The notes beneath the pieces are model-generated. The model was not told the DNA's origin and did not search any database. It saw only the letters and a list, made by a program, of their open reading frames with translations. From Aquimarina sediminis (GTDB taxonomy: Bacteria > Bacteroidota > Bacteroidia > Flavobacteriales > Flavobacteriaceae): a DNA stretch of 64,000 bases. Shown piece by piece: positions 35,068-44,285 of the stretch (the stretch's first letter is position 1; each line of letters opens with the position of its first letter). Made by a program: the position numbers and the translations under genes. The DNA is taken from assembly GCF_002895435.1 (NCBI RefSeq), contig NZ_POYJ01000011.1, positions 1 through 64,000 of the forward strand, in the 5' to 3' direction.

Positions 35068-35463
35068 TTAAATACTCTTTTCTACCTCTACAACTTTTTC
35101 TTTTTCCGAGCTAGTATTAATTCCTGATCCCCAAACACATAATTGACTTAATATAGGTAATAACTCCTTTCCTCTTTCGGTTAGAGAATATTCAACCCTT
35201 GGGGGTATCTCTGCAAATGATTCGCGTTTCACCACCTCTTTTAATTCTAATTCTTTGAGTTGCTCTGTCAAAACCTTCCTACTAATACCTTCTACAAAAA
35301 CAACCAATTGGCCAAACCTAAACTTACGATCTCCCAAAACATAAATAATAATAGGTGCCCACTTATTTCCTATAACATTCATCGCATGAATCATTGGACA
35401 ATGATTTGGGTTGTGAATTAACTTCCTAGCCATAACTCTTAACTTTTCGTTAAATAACCCCAT
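35068..35463 (-). CDS. HxlR-family transcriptional regulator
   Basis: 131 residues. A winged-helix MarR/HxlR-type domain with the family Cys near the start (NPNHCPMIHAMNVIGNKWAP), FRFGQLVVFVEGISRKVLTEQLKELE (recognition helix) and the wing VEYSLTERGKEL. The Cys suggests thiol-based sensing of electrophiles or oxidants, as for HypR/YodB/QorR in other bacteria. It is divergent from the old-yellow-enzyme gene at 35571, a common pairing in which HxlR represses the reductase until reactive enones appear. Confidence 0.9.
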   Translation of the reverse strand: MGLFNEKLRVMARKLIHNPNHCPMIHAMNVIGNKWAPIIIYVLGDRKFRFGQLVVFVEGISRKVLTEQLKELELKEVVKRESFAEIPPRVEYSLTERGKELLPILSQLCVWGSGINTSSEKEKVVEVEKSI

Positions 35464-35496
35464 TAGTTACATAGAGGTTACCATTTTTTTAGTGTA

Positions 35497-35524
35497 CAAA
35501 AATACAAATGTTTCTTTTAGAAAC
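35497..35524. promoter_or_regulatory. Candidate HxlR operator and divergent promoter
   Basis: Minus-strand -7 box TATTTTTG (plus 35497-35504) for the hxlR-like gene, with the inverted repeat GTTTC-TTTTA-GAAAC at 35510-35524 in its spacer. The overlap fits repression by the HxlR protein. Confidence 0.4.
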
Positions 35525-35570
35525 TATTAATAATTACTTTTAAAAACTTTTAATACATAAAACATATAAA

Positions 35571-36644
35571 ATGAAAGTTTTTCAACCATATTCTTTAGGC
35601 TCAATCACATTAAAAAATCATATTGTAATGGCCCCTATGACTCGTAGTAGAGCTATCAAAAATACTCCAAACGATATGATGGCATTATATTATGAACAAC
35701 GATCTGATGCTGGTTTGATTATCACCGAAGGAACCTCTCCGTCGCCCAACGGATTAGGATACGCGAGAATTCCTGGGGCTTTTACAGATACTCAAATTGA
35801 AGGATGGAAAAATATTGCTTCAAAAGTACACAATAAAGACAGTAAAATCTTTGTACAGTTAATGCACTGCGGCAGAGCTTCAGCAGCTCCAAACCTACCT
35901 GAAGGAGCCAAGGTTATTGCTCCATCAAGCATTCAATTAAGCGGAGAAATCTACACTGACACAGCTGGTCTTCAGCCTTACGTCATTCCTGAAGCTATGT
36001 CCAAAGATGAAATACAAAACACTCAAAAGGAGTATATAGAATCGGCAACTAATCTCGTAGCAGCGGGAATCGATGGTGTGGAGCTTCATAGCGCAAATGG
36101 CTACCTTTTGGACCAGTTTCTAAATCCCGCTTCTAATGTTCGTAAAGACGAATATGGAGGCTCTTACAAAAACAGGACTCGATTTTTATTAGAATTAACA
36201 CAAAAAACTATTGACGCTATTGGCGCAAACAGAGTTGGTGTACGAATTTCTCCTTATGGCGTTTTTAATGATATGCAAGGTGAATATGATGACCTGATAG
36301 AAATGTATAGCTATCTAGCAGCTGAGTTAGCCAAACTTAACATAGCTTATATTCATATAGTAGATCATCGCGGTATGGGTGCTCCAGATTTCCCAACGGA
36401 TATCGTTACAACAATTAAGGAAATTTTTAAAGGAACAATAATTACGGGCGGCAATATAAATACTGAAAAGGAAGCGCAAGCAATATTGGATAAGGGAAGT
36501 GATCTGGCTTACATAGGAAGACCTTATATATCAAATCCAAACCTTGTCACGAAACTAAAAAACAACATCACACTGACCCAACCAACAATGGATACTTTCT
36601 ACACTCCTGGGGAAGTAGGCTACACCGATTACGCAAGTATTTAA
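35571..36644 (+). CDS. Old yellow enzyme-family alkene reductase
   Basis: 357 residues, FMN (beta/alpha)8 barrel. Motifs: HIVMAPMTRSRA at the start, FVQLMHCGRAS, GVELHSANGYLLDQFLNP (substrate His-x-x-Asn), NVRKDEYGGSYKNRTRF and the C-terminal phosphate-binding LAYIGRPYISNPNL. Reduces activated C=C bonds with NAD(P)H. MHCGR has Cys where many members have Val. Controlled by the divergent HxlR protein in all likelihood; ends in a shared terminator with rsmG. Confidence 0.93.
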   Translation: MKVFQPYSLGSITLKNHIVMAPMTRSRAIKNTPNDMMALYYEQRSDAGLIITEGTSPSPNGLGYARIPGAFTDTQIEGWKNIASKVHNKDSKIFVQLMHCGRASAAPNLPEGAKVIAPSSIQLSGEIYTDTAGLQPYVIPEAMSKDEIQNTQKEYIESATNLVAAGIDGVELHSANGYLLDQFLNPASNVRKDEYGGSYKNRTRFLLELTQKTIDAIGANRVGVRISPYGVFNDMQGEYDDLIEMYSYLAAELAKLNIAYIHIVDHRGMGAPDFPTDIVTTIKEIFKGTIITGGNINTEKEAQAILDKGSDLAYIGRPYISNPNLVTKLKNNITLTQPTMDTFYTPGEVGYTDYASI

Positions 36645-36667
36645 TCTATAAGAGAAAACACCGATTG

Positions 36668-36709
36668 AAGAAAAAGGAGTTTTAAACAAATCTAAAACTC
36701 CTTTTTCTT
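36668..36709. terminator. Bidirectional terminator
   Basis: A perfect 17-bp stem (AAGAAAAAGGAGTTTTA, 36668-36684; complement 36693-36709) with an 8-nt loop, between the convergent alkene reductase and rsmG genes. The A/T tracts serve both strands. Confidence 0.9.
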
Positions 36710-36713
36710 TACA

Positions 36714-37343
36714 TTAGGTTTTATACTTCAACGGAAGATATACTACTTTTTTGGTATCATAAAATTCTTCTTCAAAAAAATCAGACAAATTGTGCTCAAC
36801 TGCTTTAGGAAACGCGGATAATTCTTCGGTCAAATCTCCCCCTTTAAGATACAAAATCCCGTTTTGCAACTCATGCACACTTTTTTTTGTAATGTTTTTT
36901 CGTACCCACTTTACAAAATCTGGCATATTAGTAACTGCTCGACTTACTATAAAATCAAAACGTTCATCAAAAGTACCAGCTCTTCGTTGTTCTGCCTTTA
37001 CATTTTTTAAATCCAATGCCGCTGCCACCTCATTTACGACCCTAATTTTTTTAGCAATTACATCCACAAGATAAAAATCAGTTTCTGGAAATAGAATAGC
37101 TAGAGGAATTCCAGGAAAACCACCACCAGTACCAACATCCAACACAAGTGTTTGTGGTTTAAACTCTTGTATTTTGGCAATCCCGAGAGAGTGTAAAATA
37201 TGTCGTTCATATAAAGACTCAATATCTTTACGAGAAATCACGTTAATCTTTGAGTTCCATTCTGTATACAAGTCTCCCAGTTTTGAAAACTGTAATCTTT
37301 GTTCTTCGGTAAGGTTTGGAAAGTATTTTAGTAGAATATCCAT
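36714..37343 (-). CDS. rsmG: 16S rRNA (guanine-527 N7)-methyltransferase
   Basis: 209 residues. SAM motif VLDVGTGGGFPGIPLA, KINVISRKDIESLYERHILHSLGIA and the Arg-rich KAEQRRAG and FIVSRAVTNM motifs match RsmG (GidB), which methylates G527 of 16S rRNA; loss gives streptomycin resistance in several bacteria. In many genomes it sits beside mnmG; here it stands alone opposite the desaturase gene. Confidence 0.95.
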   Translation of the reverse strand: MDILLKYFPNLTEEQRLQFSKLGDLYTEWNSKINVISRKDIESLYERHILHSLGIAKIQEFKPQTLVLDVGTGGGFPGIPLAILFPETDFYLVDVIAKKIRVVNEVAAALDLKNVKAEQRRAGTFDERFDFIVSRAVTNMPDFVKWVRKNITKKSVHELQNGILYLKGGDLTEELSAFPKAVEHNLSDFFEEEFYDTKKVVYLPLKYKT

Positions 37344-37484
37344 TTAGTAAAAATAAATTATAGTGCAAAAATACATGTTAAACTGATACATTTTACTTCT
37401 TTTTAAGGACTTAAAAAAATTTAAATACCTAACTTTACCCAATATTATTATGCCAAACAACGTTTTGCCATAAACCTCAACATC

Positions 37485-38588
37485 ATGACTACACCCAACA
37501 TACGTTTTAGCAGAGAAGATTCAGCTAAATTTTTTAAGACCTTAAACAAACGTGTTAACCTTTATTTTAAAGAAAATAACATTAAAAGAACAGGAAACTG
37601 GCGTTTACACCTGAAAACAGTTATTATGTTTTCTCTTTTTTTAACTCCTTACTTTTTAATTCTCACCCTTGACATCTCGCAATGGTGGATGCTACTACTC
37701 ACTATTATTATGGGAATAGGAATGGCTGGAGTAGGTATGAATGTAATGCATGACGGTAATCATGATTCGTACTCATCCAAAAAGTGGATTAATAAATTAA
37801 TGGGGAGCAGCATGTACATTCTTGCTGGAAATGTATATAATTGGCAAGTACAGCATAATGTCTTACATCACACCTACACCAATATACATGGGCATGATGA
37901 AGACATGGACGCGGGTAGAATTATCCGTTTTACCAAACATTCTAAATGGAGACGTTTTCATAAATTCCAACATTATTATTCTATATTTCTTTATGGTTTA
38001 TTGACCTTTAACTGGGCTTTGACTACAGATTTTAAGCAAACTAAAAATTATCTTGCTCGTAAATTATCTTACGGAAAACTACCTAGCCCTTTAAAGCAAT
38101 GGAGCACCATTGTTATTACTAAAATCATCTATATAACAATTTGGATTGTAATCCCCATGATCATTATGTCTATTGCATGGTGGAAAATTTTGATTGGTTT
38201 CTTTGTAATGCACTATGTTGCAGGGTTGATATTAAGTGTAGTATTCCAATTAGCACATATGGTAGAAGAGGCACAAATGCCTATACCGGATAAAACAGGT
38301 ACAATGAAGAACACTTGGGCTATTCATCAATTGTTTACTACAGTTAATTTCTCGACAAAAAACAGATTAGTCAATTGGTTTACTGGTGGATTAAATCATC
38401 AAGTAGAACATCATATTTTCCCACATATAAGCCATGTACACTATACAAAAATTTCTAAAATAGTAAAACAAACTGCTTTAGAATGCAATCTGCCGTATCA
38501 CGAATACAAAACCACAAGAAAAGCAATAATTGCCCACTTTAGACACCTTAAAGAAATGGGGATGAAACCAATCGCTATACAATCATAA
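37485..38588 (+). CDS. Membrane fatty acid desaturase (acyl-CoA/lipid type)
   Basis: 367 residues. Three His boxes of membrane di-iron desaturases: HDGNH (89-93), HNVLHH (124-129) and HQVEHH (305-310). Two pairs of membrane segments lie at about 46-85 and 190-245. The third box with Gln-x-x-His-His is typical of front-end or linoleoyl-CoA-type enzymes. Likely adjusts membrane fluidity by adding a cis double bond; regiospecificity cannot be read. The aspartate aminotransferase follows 21 nt later. Confidence 0.92.
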   Translation: MTTPNIRFSREDSAKFFKTLNKRVNLYFKENNIKRTGNWRLHLKTVIMFSLFLTPYFLILTLDISQWWMLLLTIIMGIGMAGVGMNVMHDGNHDSYSSKKWINKLMGSSMYILAGNVYNWQVQHNVLHHTYTNIHGHDEDMDAGRIIRFTKHSKWRRFHKFQHYYSIFLYGLLTFNWALTTDFKQTKNYLARKLSYGKLPSPLKQWSTIVITKIIYITIWIVIPMIIMSIAWWKILIGFFVMHYVAGLILSVVFQLAHMVEEAQMPIPDKTGTMKNTWAIHQLFTTVNFSTKNRLVNWFTGGLNHQVEHHIFPHISHVHYTKISKIVKQTALECNLPYHEYKTTRKAIIAHFRHLKEMGMKPIAIQS

Positions 38589-38609
38589 CTTTTATTTTAC
38601 CAGATTAAA

Positions 38610-39818
38610 ATGAGTACACCAGTATCAGAAATGAACATTCAATTATCAGACAAAATTAATGCACTTAAAGCTTCTGCCACATTAGCAATGGCAGCAAAAG
38701 CTCGTGAATTAAAGGCCGAAGGAAAAGATATTATTGGTCTTAGTCTAGGAGAACCCGATTTTAATACTCCTGATTTTATCAAGGAAGCTGCAATACAAGC
38801 AGTGAACGACGATTATAATTCTTATACTCCTGTTGATGGGTATGTAGAATTAAAAGATGCTATCATCACAAAATTTAAACGTGATAATAATCTAACCTAT
38901 GATCGCTCACAAATCGTTGTTTCTACAGGAGCAAAACAATCTCTTTACAATATTGCACAGGTATATATAAATCCAGGAGATGAAGTTATTTTACCTTGCC
39001 CATACTGGGTTAGCTATAGCGATATTATTAAACTTGCTGGTGGAGTACCCATAGAAGTAAAAACTTCTATAGACACTGATTTTAAAATGACGGCTGAGCA
39101 ACTAGAAAAGGCAATTACGCCAAAAACCAAGATGCTATGGTACAGCTCTCCTTGCAACCCAAGTGGATCTATCTATAGTAAAGAAGAGCTTAGAGCGCTA
39201 GCAGACGTACTACAGAAATACCCTGATATTATTGTGGTAAGTGATGAAATCTATGAACATATTAATTATGTTGGAAGTCATGCTTCGATGGCACAATTTG
39301 ATGATATGCATAATAGAACCGTAACTGTTAATGGTGTTGCCAAAGCTTTCGCAATGACTGGATGGAGAATAGGATATATTGGTGCTCCAACTACAATAGC
39401 ACGTGCTTGTAACAAGATTCAAGGTCAGGTAACAAGTGGAGCAAACTGTATTGCTCAACGCGCTGTAATTACTGCCTTAGAAGCGCCTGTAAGCAAAATT
39501 CAATATATGGTAGATGAGTTTAAAGAGCGAAGAAAACTAATATTAAACTTGTTATCTGAGATTCCTGGATTTGAATGCAATGTACCAGAAGGTGCTTTTT
39601 ATGTTTTCCCTGATATTTCGCATTACTTTGGCAAAACTCTACAAGGTCATTCTATCGAAAATGCTACAGATTTTTCTATGTTTTTATTAGAAAAAGCCAA
39701 TGTAGCAACAGTAACGGGTATTGCGTTTGGCAATAGTAATTGCATCAGAATTTCTTATGCAGCAAGCACTGAAGAAATTAAAGAAGCTGCCAAAAGAATT
39801 AAAGAAGCGGTAAGCTAG
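38610..39818 (+). CDS. PLP-dependent aspartate aminotransferase (class I/II)
   Basis: 402 residues, fold type I, aminotransferase subgroup Ib. SLGEPDFNTP at the start, CPYWVSY (aromatic stacking on PLP), SPCNPSGSIY, VSDEIYEHINY and the PLP Lys245 in NGVAKAFAMTGWRIGY are all visible; Arg in NCIRISYA binds the substrate carboxylate. Subgroup Ib enzymes transfer between aspartate and 2-oxoglutarate and sometimes prephenate. Ends in a stem-loop terminator. Confidence 0.93.
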   Translation: MSTPVSEMNIQLSDKINALKASATLAMAAKARELKAEGKDIIGLSLGEPDFNTPDFIKEAAIQAVNDDYNSYTPVDGYVELKDAIITKFKRDNNLTYDRSQIVVSTGAKQSLYNIAQVYINPGDEVILPCPYWVSYSDIIKLAGGVPIEVKTSIDTDFKMTAEQLEKAITPKTKMLWYSSPCNPSGSIYSKEELRALADVLQKYPDIIVVSDEIYEHINYVGSHASMAQFDDMHNRTVTVNGVAKAFAMTGWRIGYIGAPTTIARACNKIQGQVTSGANCIAQRAVITALEAPVSKIQYMVDEFKERRKLILNLLSEIPGFECNVPEGAFYVFPDISHYFGKTLQGHSIENATDFSMFLLEKANVATVTGIAFGNSNCIRISYAASTEEIKEAAKRIKEAVS

Positions 39819-39847
39819 TAATACCAGAATTTTTACAACACATAGGA

Positions 39848-39882
39848 ACCGATTATTCGACAAAAGAATAGTCGGTTTTTTT
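39848..39882 (+). terminator. Terminator after the aminotransferase gene
   Basis: ACCGATTATTC pairs with GAATAGTCGGT (one mismatch) around a 7-nt loop, followed by a T-run. Confidence 0.85.
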
Positions 39883-40037
39883 AGCAGTCATTAAGAAAGT
39901 TTTAACATTATTTTATAATTATAAAACACAGCCCTCAACACTAAATACACGAAATTAGAGTTATACTTTTTCTATATCCCAAATACTAGCTAAACATATA
40001 GCCAGTATTAAAAAGCCAACTTAAACGTAACCACATT

Positions 40038-40328
40038 ATGGACACATTAGAAAAGGAACGAATTGTCAAAAAAAATGTATTGGAAATATTCAAAGAAAAC
40101 TTTGATGTTATCCAAACGGATGATGAGATTCTAGATATAAAACCAGAAAAAGAATTTAGCTCTAATTATATTGGATATTATGAATCAATACTGGATATTT
40201 TTCTTATTGAAGAAGAGCACCTAGACAGTATTGCAGGAACAGTAAAAGACACTATCAAGAGAGTTGCTGAGTTATGGGCTATATTACCTAAAAACTCATC
40301 TGCAACCTGGGAGTGGCAAATGCAATAA
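40038..40328 (+). CDS. Small acidic hypothetical protein
   Basis: 96 residues, acidic and helical (KERIVKKNVLEIFKENFDVI, YESILDIFLIEEEHLDSI, DTIKRVAELWAILP). No signal peptide or known motif. ATG and plausible codon use, and it ends 7 nt before the convergent trkH stop. I do not recognise a family; it may be a small regulatory or adaptor protein. Confidence 0.6.
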   Translation: MDTLEKERIVKKNVLEIFKENFDVIQTDDEILDIKPEKEFSSNYIGYYESILDIFLIEEEHLDSIAGTVKDTIKRVAELWAILPKNSSATWEWQMQ

Positions 40329-40335
40329 CACGGTC

Positions 40336-41832
40336 TTATCTATTTCTCCAGAAAAACGGAGTAAGAAGTATGAGCACTGTAAAAAGTTCTAGTCTACCTA
40401 TAAGCATTAGGAAGCAGCACCACCATTTTCCAAAATCAGGTAATACATCAAAATTATTCACTGGGCTTAATTTTCCGAAAGCAGGTCCTATATTACCTAA
40501 AGAGGAAGCTGCCCCTCCAATCGCTGTTTCAAAATCCAATCCTAAGGCACCTAACACCACAGAGCCTATAATAAAAGCGAGCATGTACAATATAAAAAAT
40601 GCCAATATATTAAACACGATCTCTTTAGAAACGGCTCTGGTATTATAACGCACAGGCAATACCGCCCTAGGATGTAAAGTTCGTTTAAATTCTAAAATCC
40701 CATTTCGAATGGTTATCAAATGCCTTACTACTTTTATTCCTCCAGATGTCGATCCCGCGGACCCACCTAAGAACATTATCCCGAAAAAGAAAACTGTTAA
40801 AAATGGTGTCCACATTGTAAAATCCGCAGTAACAAATCCAGTCGTAGTAATTACAGCCAGAATTTGAAACAATGAATGACGAAAAGCACTTTCTGCCTCT
40901 CCCCACACCATAGGATGATCGATAGTAGAAATAGACACATCTGCTTTAAAATAGATTACTAAAGCCGCTATTATCGTGAATATAAGCACAAAGAGCGCAT
41001 ATATCTTAAACTCTTCATCTTTTATGATTTTTTGCACCTTACCTTTAAACCCAAAATAGCTAAGAACAAAATTCATCCCCGCTAAAAACATAAATAGTAT
41101 GATGATATACTGGATCAATGGTTGATCATTCCAATATGCTACACTTGCATTTTTTGTTGAAAAACCTCCTGTCGAGAGTGTACTTAATGCATGGTTTATA
41201 GCATCGAAAAAGTTCATTCCTGCCAACTTTAACAAAATAGTCTCTGCCACAGTATAGCCAAAATATATTAGCCACAATCGTTTTGCTGTATCTGTAATTC
41301 TTGGATGTAACTTATCTGCACTAGGACCTGGTGCTTCTGCTGCAAAAAGCTGCATCCCTCCTATTCCTAGCAAAGGTAGAATAGCAATAGCTAGTACAAT
41401 GATCCCCATACCTCCAATCCAATGTGTAAGACTACGCCAAAACAACACTCCTTTTGGAATTATCTCTATTTCATTAAGTATTGAAGCTCCTGTTGTAGTA
41501 TACCCAGACATAGTTTCAAAGAAAGCATTGGTAAAAGTTGGGATAGCACCAGAAAACAAGTAAGGTAAAGTTCCGCTAAGAGACATAAATATCCACCCAA
41601 AAGTAACTACAATATAGCCATCTCTTTTATTAAGCTCTTTTTGATGTTCTCTTGTTACAAACATTAAGGCAACCCCCACAAACATTGTTGCTAAAGAAGC
41701 CATCATAATTTCTACAGTTACTCCATCTTTATAGATAAAACTAATGATCGCTGCAATCAACATAAAACCTCCGTTGCAGAGCAATAAAAGCCCCATTATG
41801 TGCGAGATAATCTTATAGTTTAATCTATACAT
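40336..41832 (-). CDS. trkH: Trk-type potassium uptake channel subunit TrkH
   Basis: 498 residues, about ten membrane helices in four pseudo-repeats. Selectivity-filter Gly positions include SGYTTTGAS, STGGFSTKN, ITTTGFVTAD and GSAGSTSGGIKVVR, as in K+ transporters of the Trk/Ktr family. Takes up K+ driven by proton motive force. It lies 1 nt downstream of trkA, its cytosolic NAD-binding gate, so the two form an operon. Confidence 0.95.
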   Translation of the reverse strand: MYRLNYKIISHIMGLLLLCNGGFMLIAAIISFIYKDGVTVEIMMASLATMFVGVALMFVTREHQKELNKRDGYIVVTFGWIFMSLSGTLPYLFSGAIPTFTNAFFETMSGYTTTGASILNEIEIIPKGVLFWRSLTHWIGGMGIIVLAIAILPLLGIGGMQLFAAEAPGPSADKLHPRITDTAKRLWLIYFGYTVAETILLKLAGMNFFDAINHALSTLSTGGFSTKNASVAYWNDQPLIQYIIILFMFLAGMNFVLSYFGFKGKVQKIIKDEEFKIYALFVLIFTIIAALVIYFKADVSISTIDHPMVWGEAESAFRHSLFQILAVITTTGFVTADFTMWTPFLTVFFFGIMFLGGSAGSTSGGIKVVRHLITIRNGILEFKRTLHPRAVLPVRYNTRAVSKEIVFNILAFFILYMLAFIIGSVVLGALGLDFETAIGGAASSLGNIGPAFGKLSPVNNFDVLPDFGKWWCCFLMLIGRLELFTVLILLTPFFWRNR

Positions 41833-41833
41833 T

Positions 41834-43183
41834 TTAAAGGAAAAGCTTTTCTATTTTTTTTATTGATTTAGGCAAACAACACACAACTACTCTATCCCCA
41901 GCATGAATATAGAAATCACCCAGAGGAATCATCCCTTTACCGTCTCTAATAACACCAGCAATAATTGCGGAGCGCGGAAAATCCAAATCTTTAATCAGAT
42001 TATCGCTTACCTCTGATGTCGGTTTAACAACAAACTCCAACAACTCAGCATTCATATTATTAAGTTTAGTCATAGCTACCACCTCTCCTTTTCTTATAAA
42101 CCTAAAAATATTATTAGCTGCTAAAAGCTTCTTATTTATTAAAGTGTCTATTCCTATAGAGTGAGATAGTTGAAAATAGTCCATATTTTCTACTAAAGCA
42201 ATCGTTTTTCTTACCCCTTTGGATTTTGCCACCAAACAAGACATGATATTAGTTTCAGAATTTCCTGTCACGGCTATAAAAGCATCCATCCCATCAATAC
42301 CTTCTTCTTGTAGCAATTCTACATTACGCCCATCCCCATTGATTATCAAAGCATTGGGCAACTCATCTGCAAGATCAAATGACTTATCTTTATCTTTTTC
42401 GATAAGTTTAACTCTAAATTTATGATCGCAAAGGTCTCGAGAGGTTTTAAAACCAATCTTACTCCCGCCAAGGATCATAACATTTTTGATTTGCGCTTTA
42501 ACCTTTCCTGTTAACTTATAAAGCTCTTCAACTCCTCCTTGAGAAGTTACAAAATACACCTGATCTCCTTCTTTAAAAGTAGTATCCCCTCTTGGAATTA
42601 ATGTATACTGAGTTCCCGAACGTTGAATTGCTATTGGCATAAAATGCAATTCCGGAAATACATCTGCTGATTCTCTTACGGATTTACCAACAAACAGGGC
42701 CTCTTTAGACAAAGTAGTTCCTACCATTGTCAAAGCGCCATCTTCAAATTCATAACTATTATGAAATGCAGATCGATTAAGTAGTAGCTCTATCTCGCTT
42801 GCGGCAAGAGCTTCTGGAGAAATCAATTCATCAATACCGAATTTTATAAACCCTACTTCTTCTTTATTCTCTATAAATTCAGTATTCGAAATTCTTGCAA
42901 TAGTTCTTTTAGCTCCTAATTGTTTAGCTAGAACGCAGATAGTAATATTAGTCGTTTCGCTCGAAGTAACGCTGATCACCATATCAACATTATCTACTCT
43001 AGCTTCTTTTAAAATAGCAATAGAAGTAGAATCTCCCTTAATAACCCTAATATCGAGATGAGTATCTGCATAATTAAGACACTCTTTATCTGTATCAATA
43101 AGCGTAATATCCTGAGACTCAAAGGAGAGCAATTTCGCCAAATGAAACCCTACTTCACCAGCACCGGCAATAATGATTTTCAT
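41834..43183 (-). CDS. trkA: Trk system potassium regulatory protein TrkA
   Basis: 449 residues with two tandem RCK units: MKIIIAGAGEVGFHLAK and VKAQIKNVMILGGSKIGFKT start the Rossmann RCK_N domains, each followed by an RCK_C domain. It forms the gating ring on TrkH and binds NAD(H)/ATP. Upstream is a minus-strand -7 box TATCTTTG (plus 43282-43289). Confidence 0.95.
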   Translation of the reverse strand: MKIIIAGAGEVGFHLAKLLSFESQDITLIDTDKECLNYADTHLDIRVIKGDSTSIAILKEARVDNVDMVISVTSSETTNITICVLAKQLGAKRTIARISNTEFIENKEEVGFIKFGIDELISPEALAASEIELLLNRSAFHNSYEFEDGALTMVGTTLSKEALFVGKSVRESADVFPELHFMPIAIQRSGTQYTLIPRGDTTFKEGDQVYFVTSQGGVEELYKLTGKVKAQIKNVMILGGSKIGFKTSRDLCDHKFRVKLIEKDKDKSFDLADELPNALIINGDGRNVELLQEEGIDGMDAFIAVTGNSETNIMSCLVAKSKGVRKTIALVENMDYFQLSHSIGIDTLINKKLLAANNIFRFIRKGEVVAMTKLNNMNAELLEFVVKPTSEVSDNLIKDLDFPRSAIIAGVIRDGKGMIPLGDFYIHAGDRVVVCCLPKSIKKIEKLFL

Positions 43184-43555
43184 TGGTTATGTTTATTGTT
43201 TTTCATCTATAGATAAAATCAAGCTAAGATCAATCACTTTATTATTAAAACAAAATGATGTCTTAGAATATAAAAAGATTACAAAGATAACGTAAATTGA
43301 CTAACTGGTAAAATCTGATGATCTTCAAAACCTAATCCAAAGCTATTCTGGCAGTTAACAGTACTAATTTGCTTTTTACCTTTCAAAAAATCAATATTTC
43401 GATATTTCATTCCTTACTTAATTAAAATTTTATACCCAAACTCCTAAAACTACAAAAGGGTTTAATTTATCTATAGAAATATTATTTTTCGGTTAATCAA
43501 CAAAACTGAAGATGAGTTCAATATCAAAAATGTATATTTGCCTAAATTTTTTTTA
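43184..43555. other. 372-bp divergent intergenic region
   Basis: Holds promoter boxes for trkA (minus TATCTTTG, plus 43282-43289) and ubiE (plus TATATTTG, 43533-43540). A 43-codon minus-strand frame (43279-43410, from ATG 43410) reads as an ordinary protein-like sequence and is discussed in the findings; nothing else is recognised. Confidence 0.55.
43533..43540 (+). promoter_or_regulatory. -7 box of ubiE
   Basis: TATATTTG, 15 nt before ATG 43556, giving a leader of roughly 10 nt. It lies inside the longer TTG-initiated frame (from 43538), which is therefore rejected as the start. Confidence 0.6.
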
Positions 43556-44284
43556 ATGTCAGAGAAGATAACACCGTACAAAGACAAAAACAGGTCCAAA
43601 AAAGAGCAGGTTGCTGAGATGTTTGATACTATTTCGGGGAATTATGACGGACTTAACCGCGTTATTTCTTTTGGTATAGATATTAAGTGGCGTAAAAAAG
43701 TTGTACGTCTCGTAAGTAAAACTAAACCTAAAAGAATTTTGGATGTTGCCACCGGTACTGGTGATCTAGCTATTAATCTTTCTAAAACGGGAGCTTCAGA
43801 AATCATTGGACTTGATATTTCTTCAGGAATGCTCGAAGTAGGTAAAGAAAAGATTGCCGAAAAAAAATTAGACACTATTATAAGCATGGTTCAAGGCGAT
43901 AGTGAGAATTTGGCTTACGAAGAAAACTATTTTGATGCTATAACCGTCGCTTTTGGTGTACGAAATTTTGAACATCTAGAAAAGGGACTTTCAGAGATTT
44001 ATAGAGTTCTTAAGCCTGGTGGTATTTTTGTAATCCTAGAAACCTCTATGCCAACCAAAACTCCTTACAGACAAGGCTACAAGTTTTATTCAAAAACCAT
44101 TTTACCTCTTATTGGCAAGCTTTTTTCTAAAGACAAATCTGCCTATTCATACCTTAGTGAAAGTGCTGCAGCTTTTCCTTATGGAGAAGCCTTCAACAAT
44201 ATTTTGAAAAAAATTGGGTTTATAGAAGTCATAGATAATCCTCAAACTTTTGGGGTTGCAACAATTTATACAGCTACAAAATAA
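43556..44284 (+). CDS. ubiE: Demethylmenaquinone/ubiquinone C-methyltransferase
   Basis: 242 residues from ATG 43556 (MSEKITPYKDKN). Motifs of the UbiE/MenG family: GNYDGLNRVISFGID, ILDVATGTGDLAI (SAM motif I), GLDISSGML, AVTVAFGVRNFE and VLKPGGIFVILE. It performs the last methylation in menaquinone synthesis, the quinone used by NQR in this phylum. porT begins right after its stop. Confidence 0.95.
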   Translation: MSEKITPYKDKNRSKKEQVAEMFDTISGNYDGLNRVISFGIDIKWRKKVVRLVSKTKPKRILDVATGTGDLAINLSKTGASEIIGLDISSGMLEVGKEKIAEKKLDTIISMVQGDSENLAYEENYFDAITVAFGVRNFEHLEKGLSEIYRVLKPGGIFVILETSMPTKTPYRQGYKFYSKTILPLIGKLFSKDKSAYSYLSESAAAFPYGEAFNNILKKIGFIEVIDNPQTFGVATIYTATK

Positions 44285-44285
44285 T

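Noticed and set aside
40313..40648. 111-codon plus-strand frame
   Set aside because: Antisense to the conserved C terminus of TrkH.
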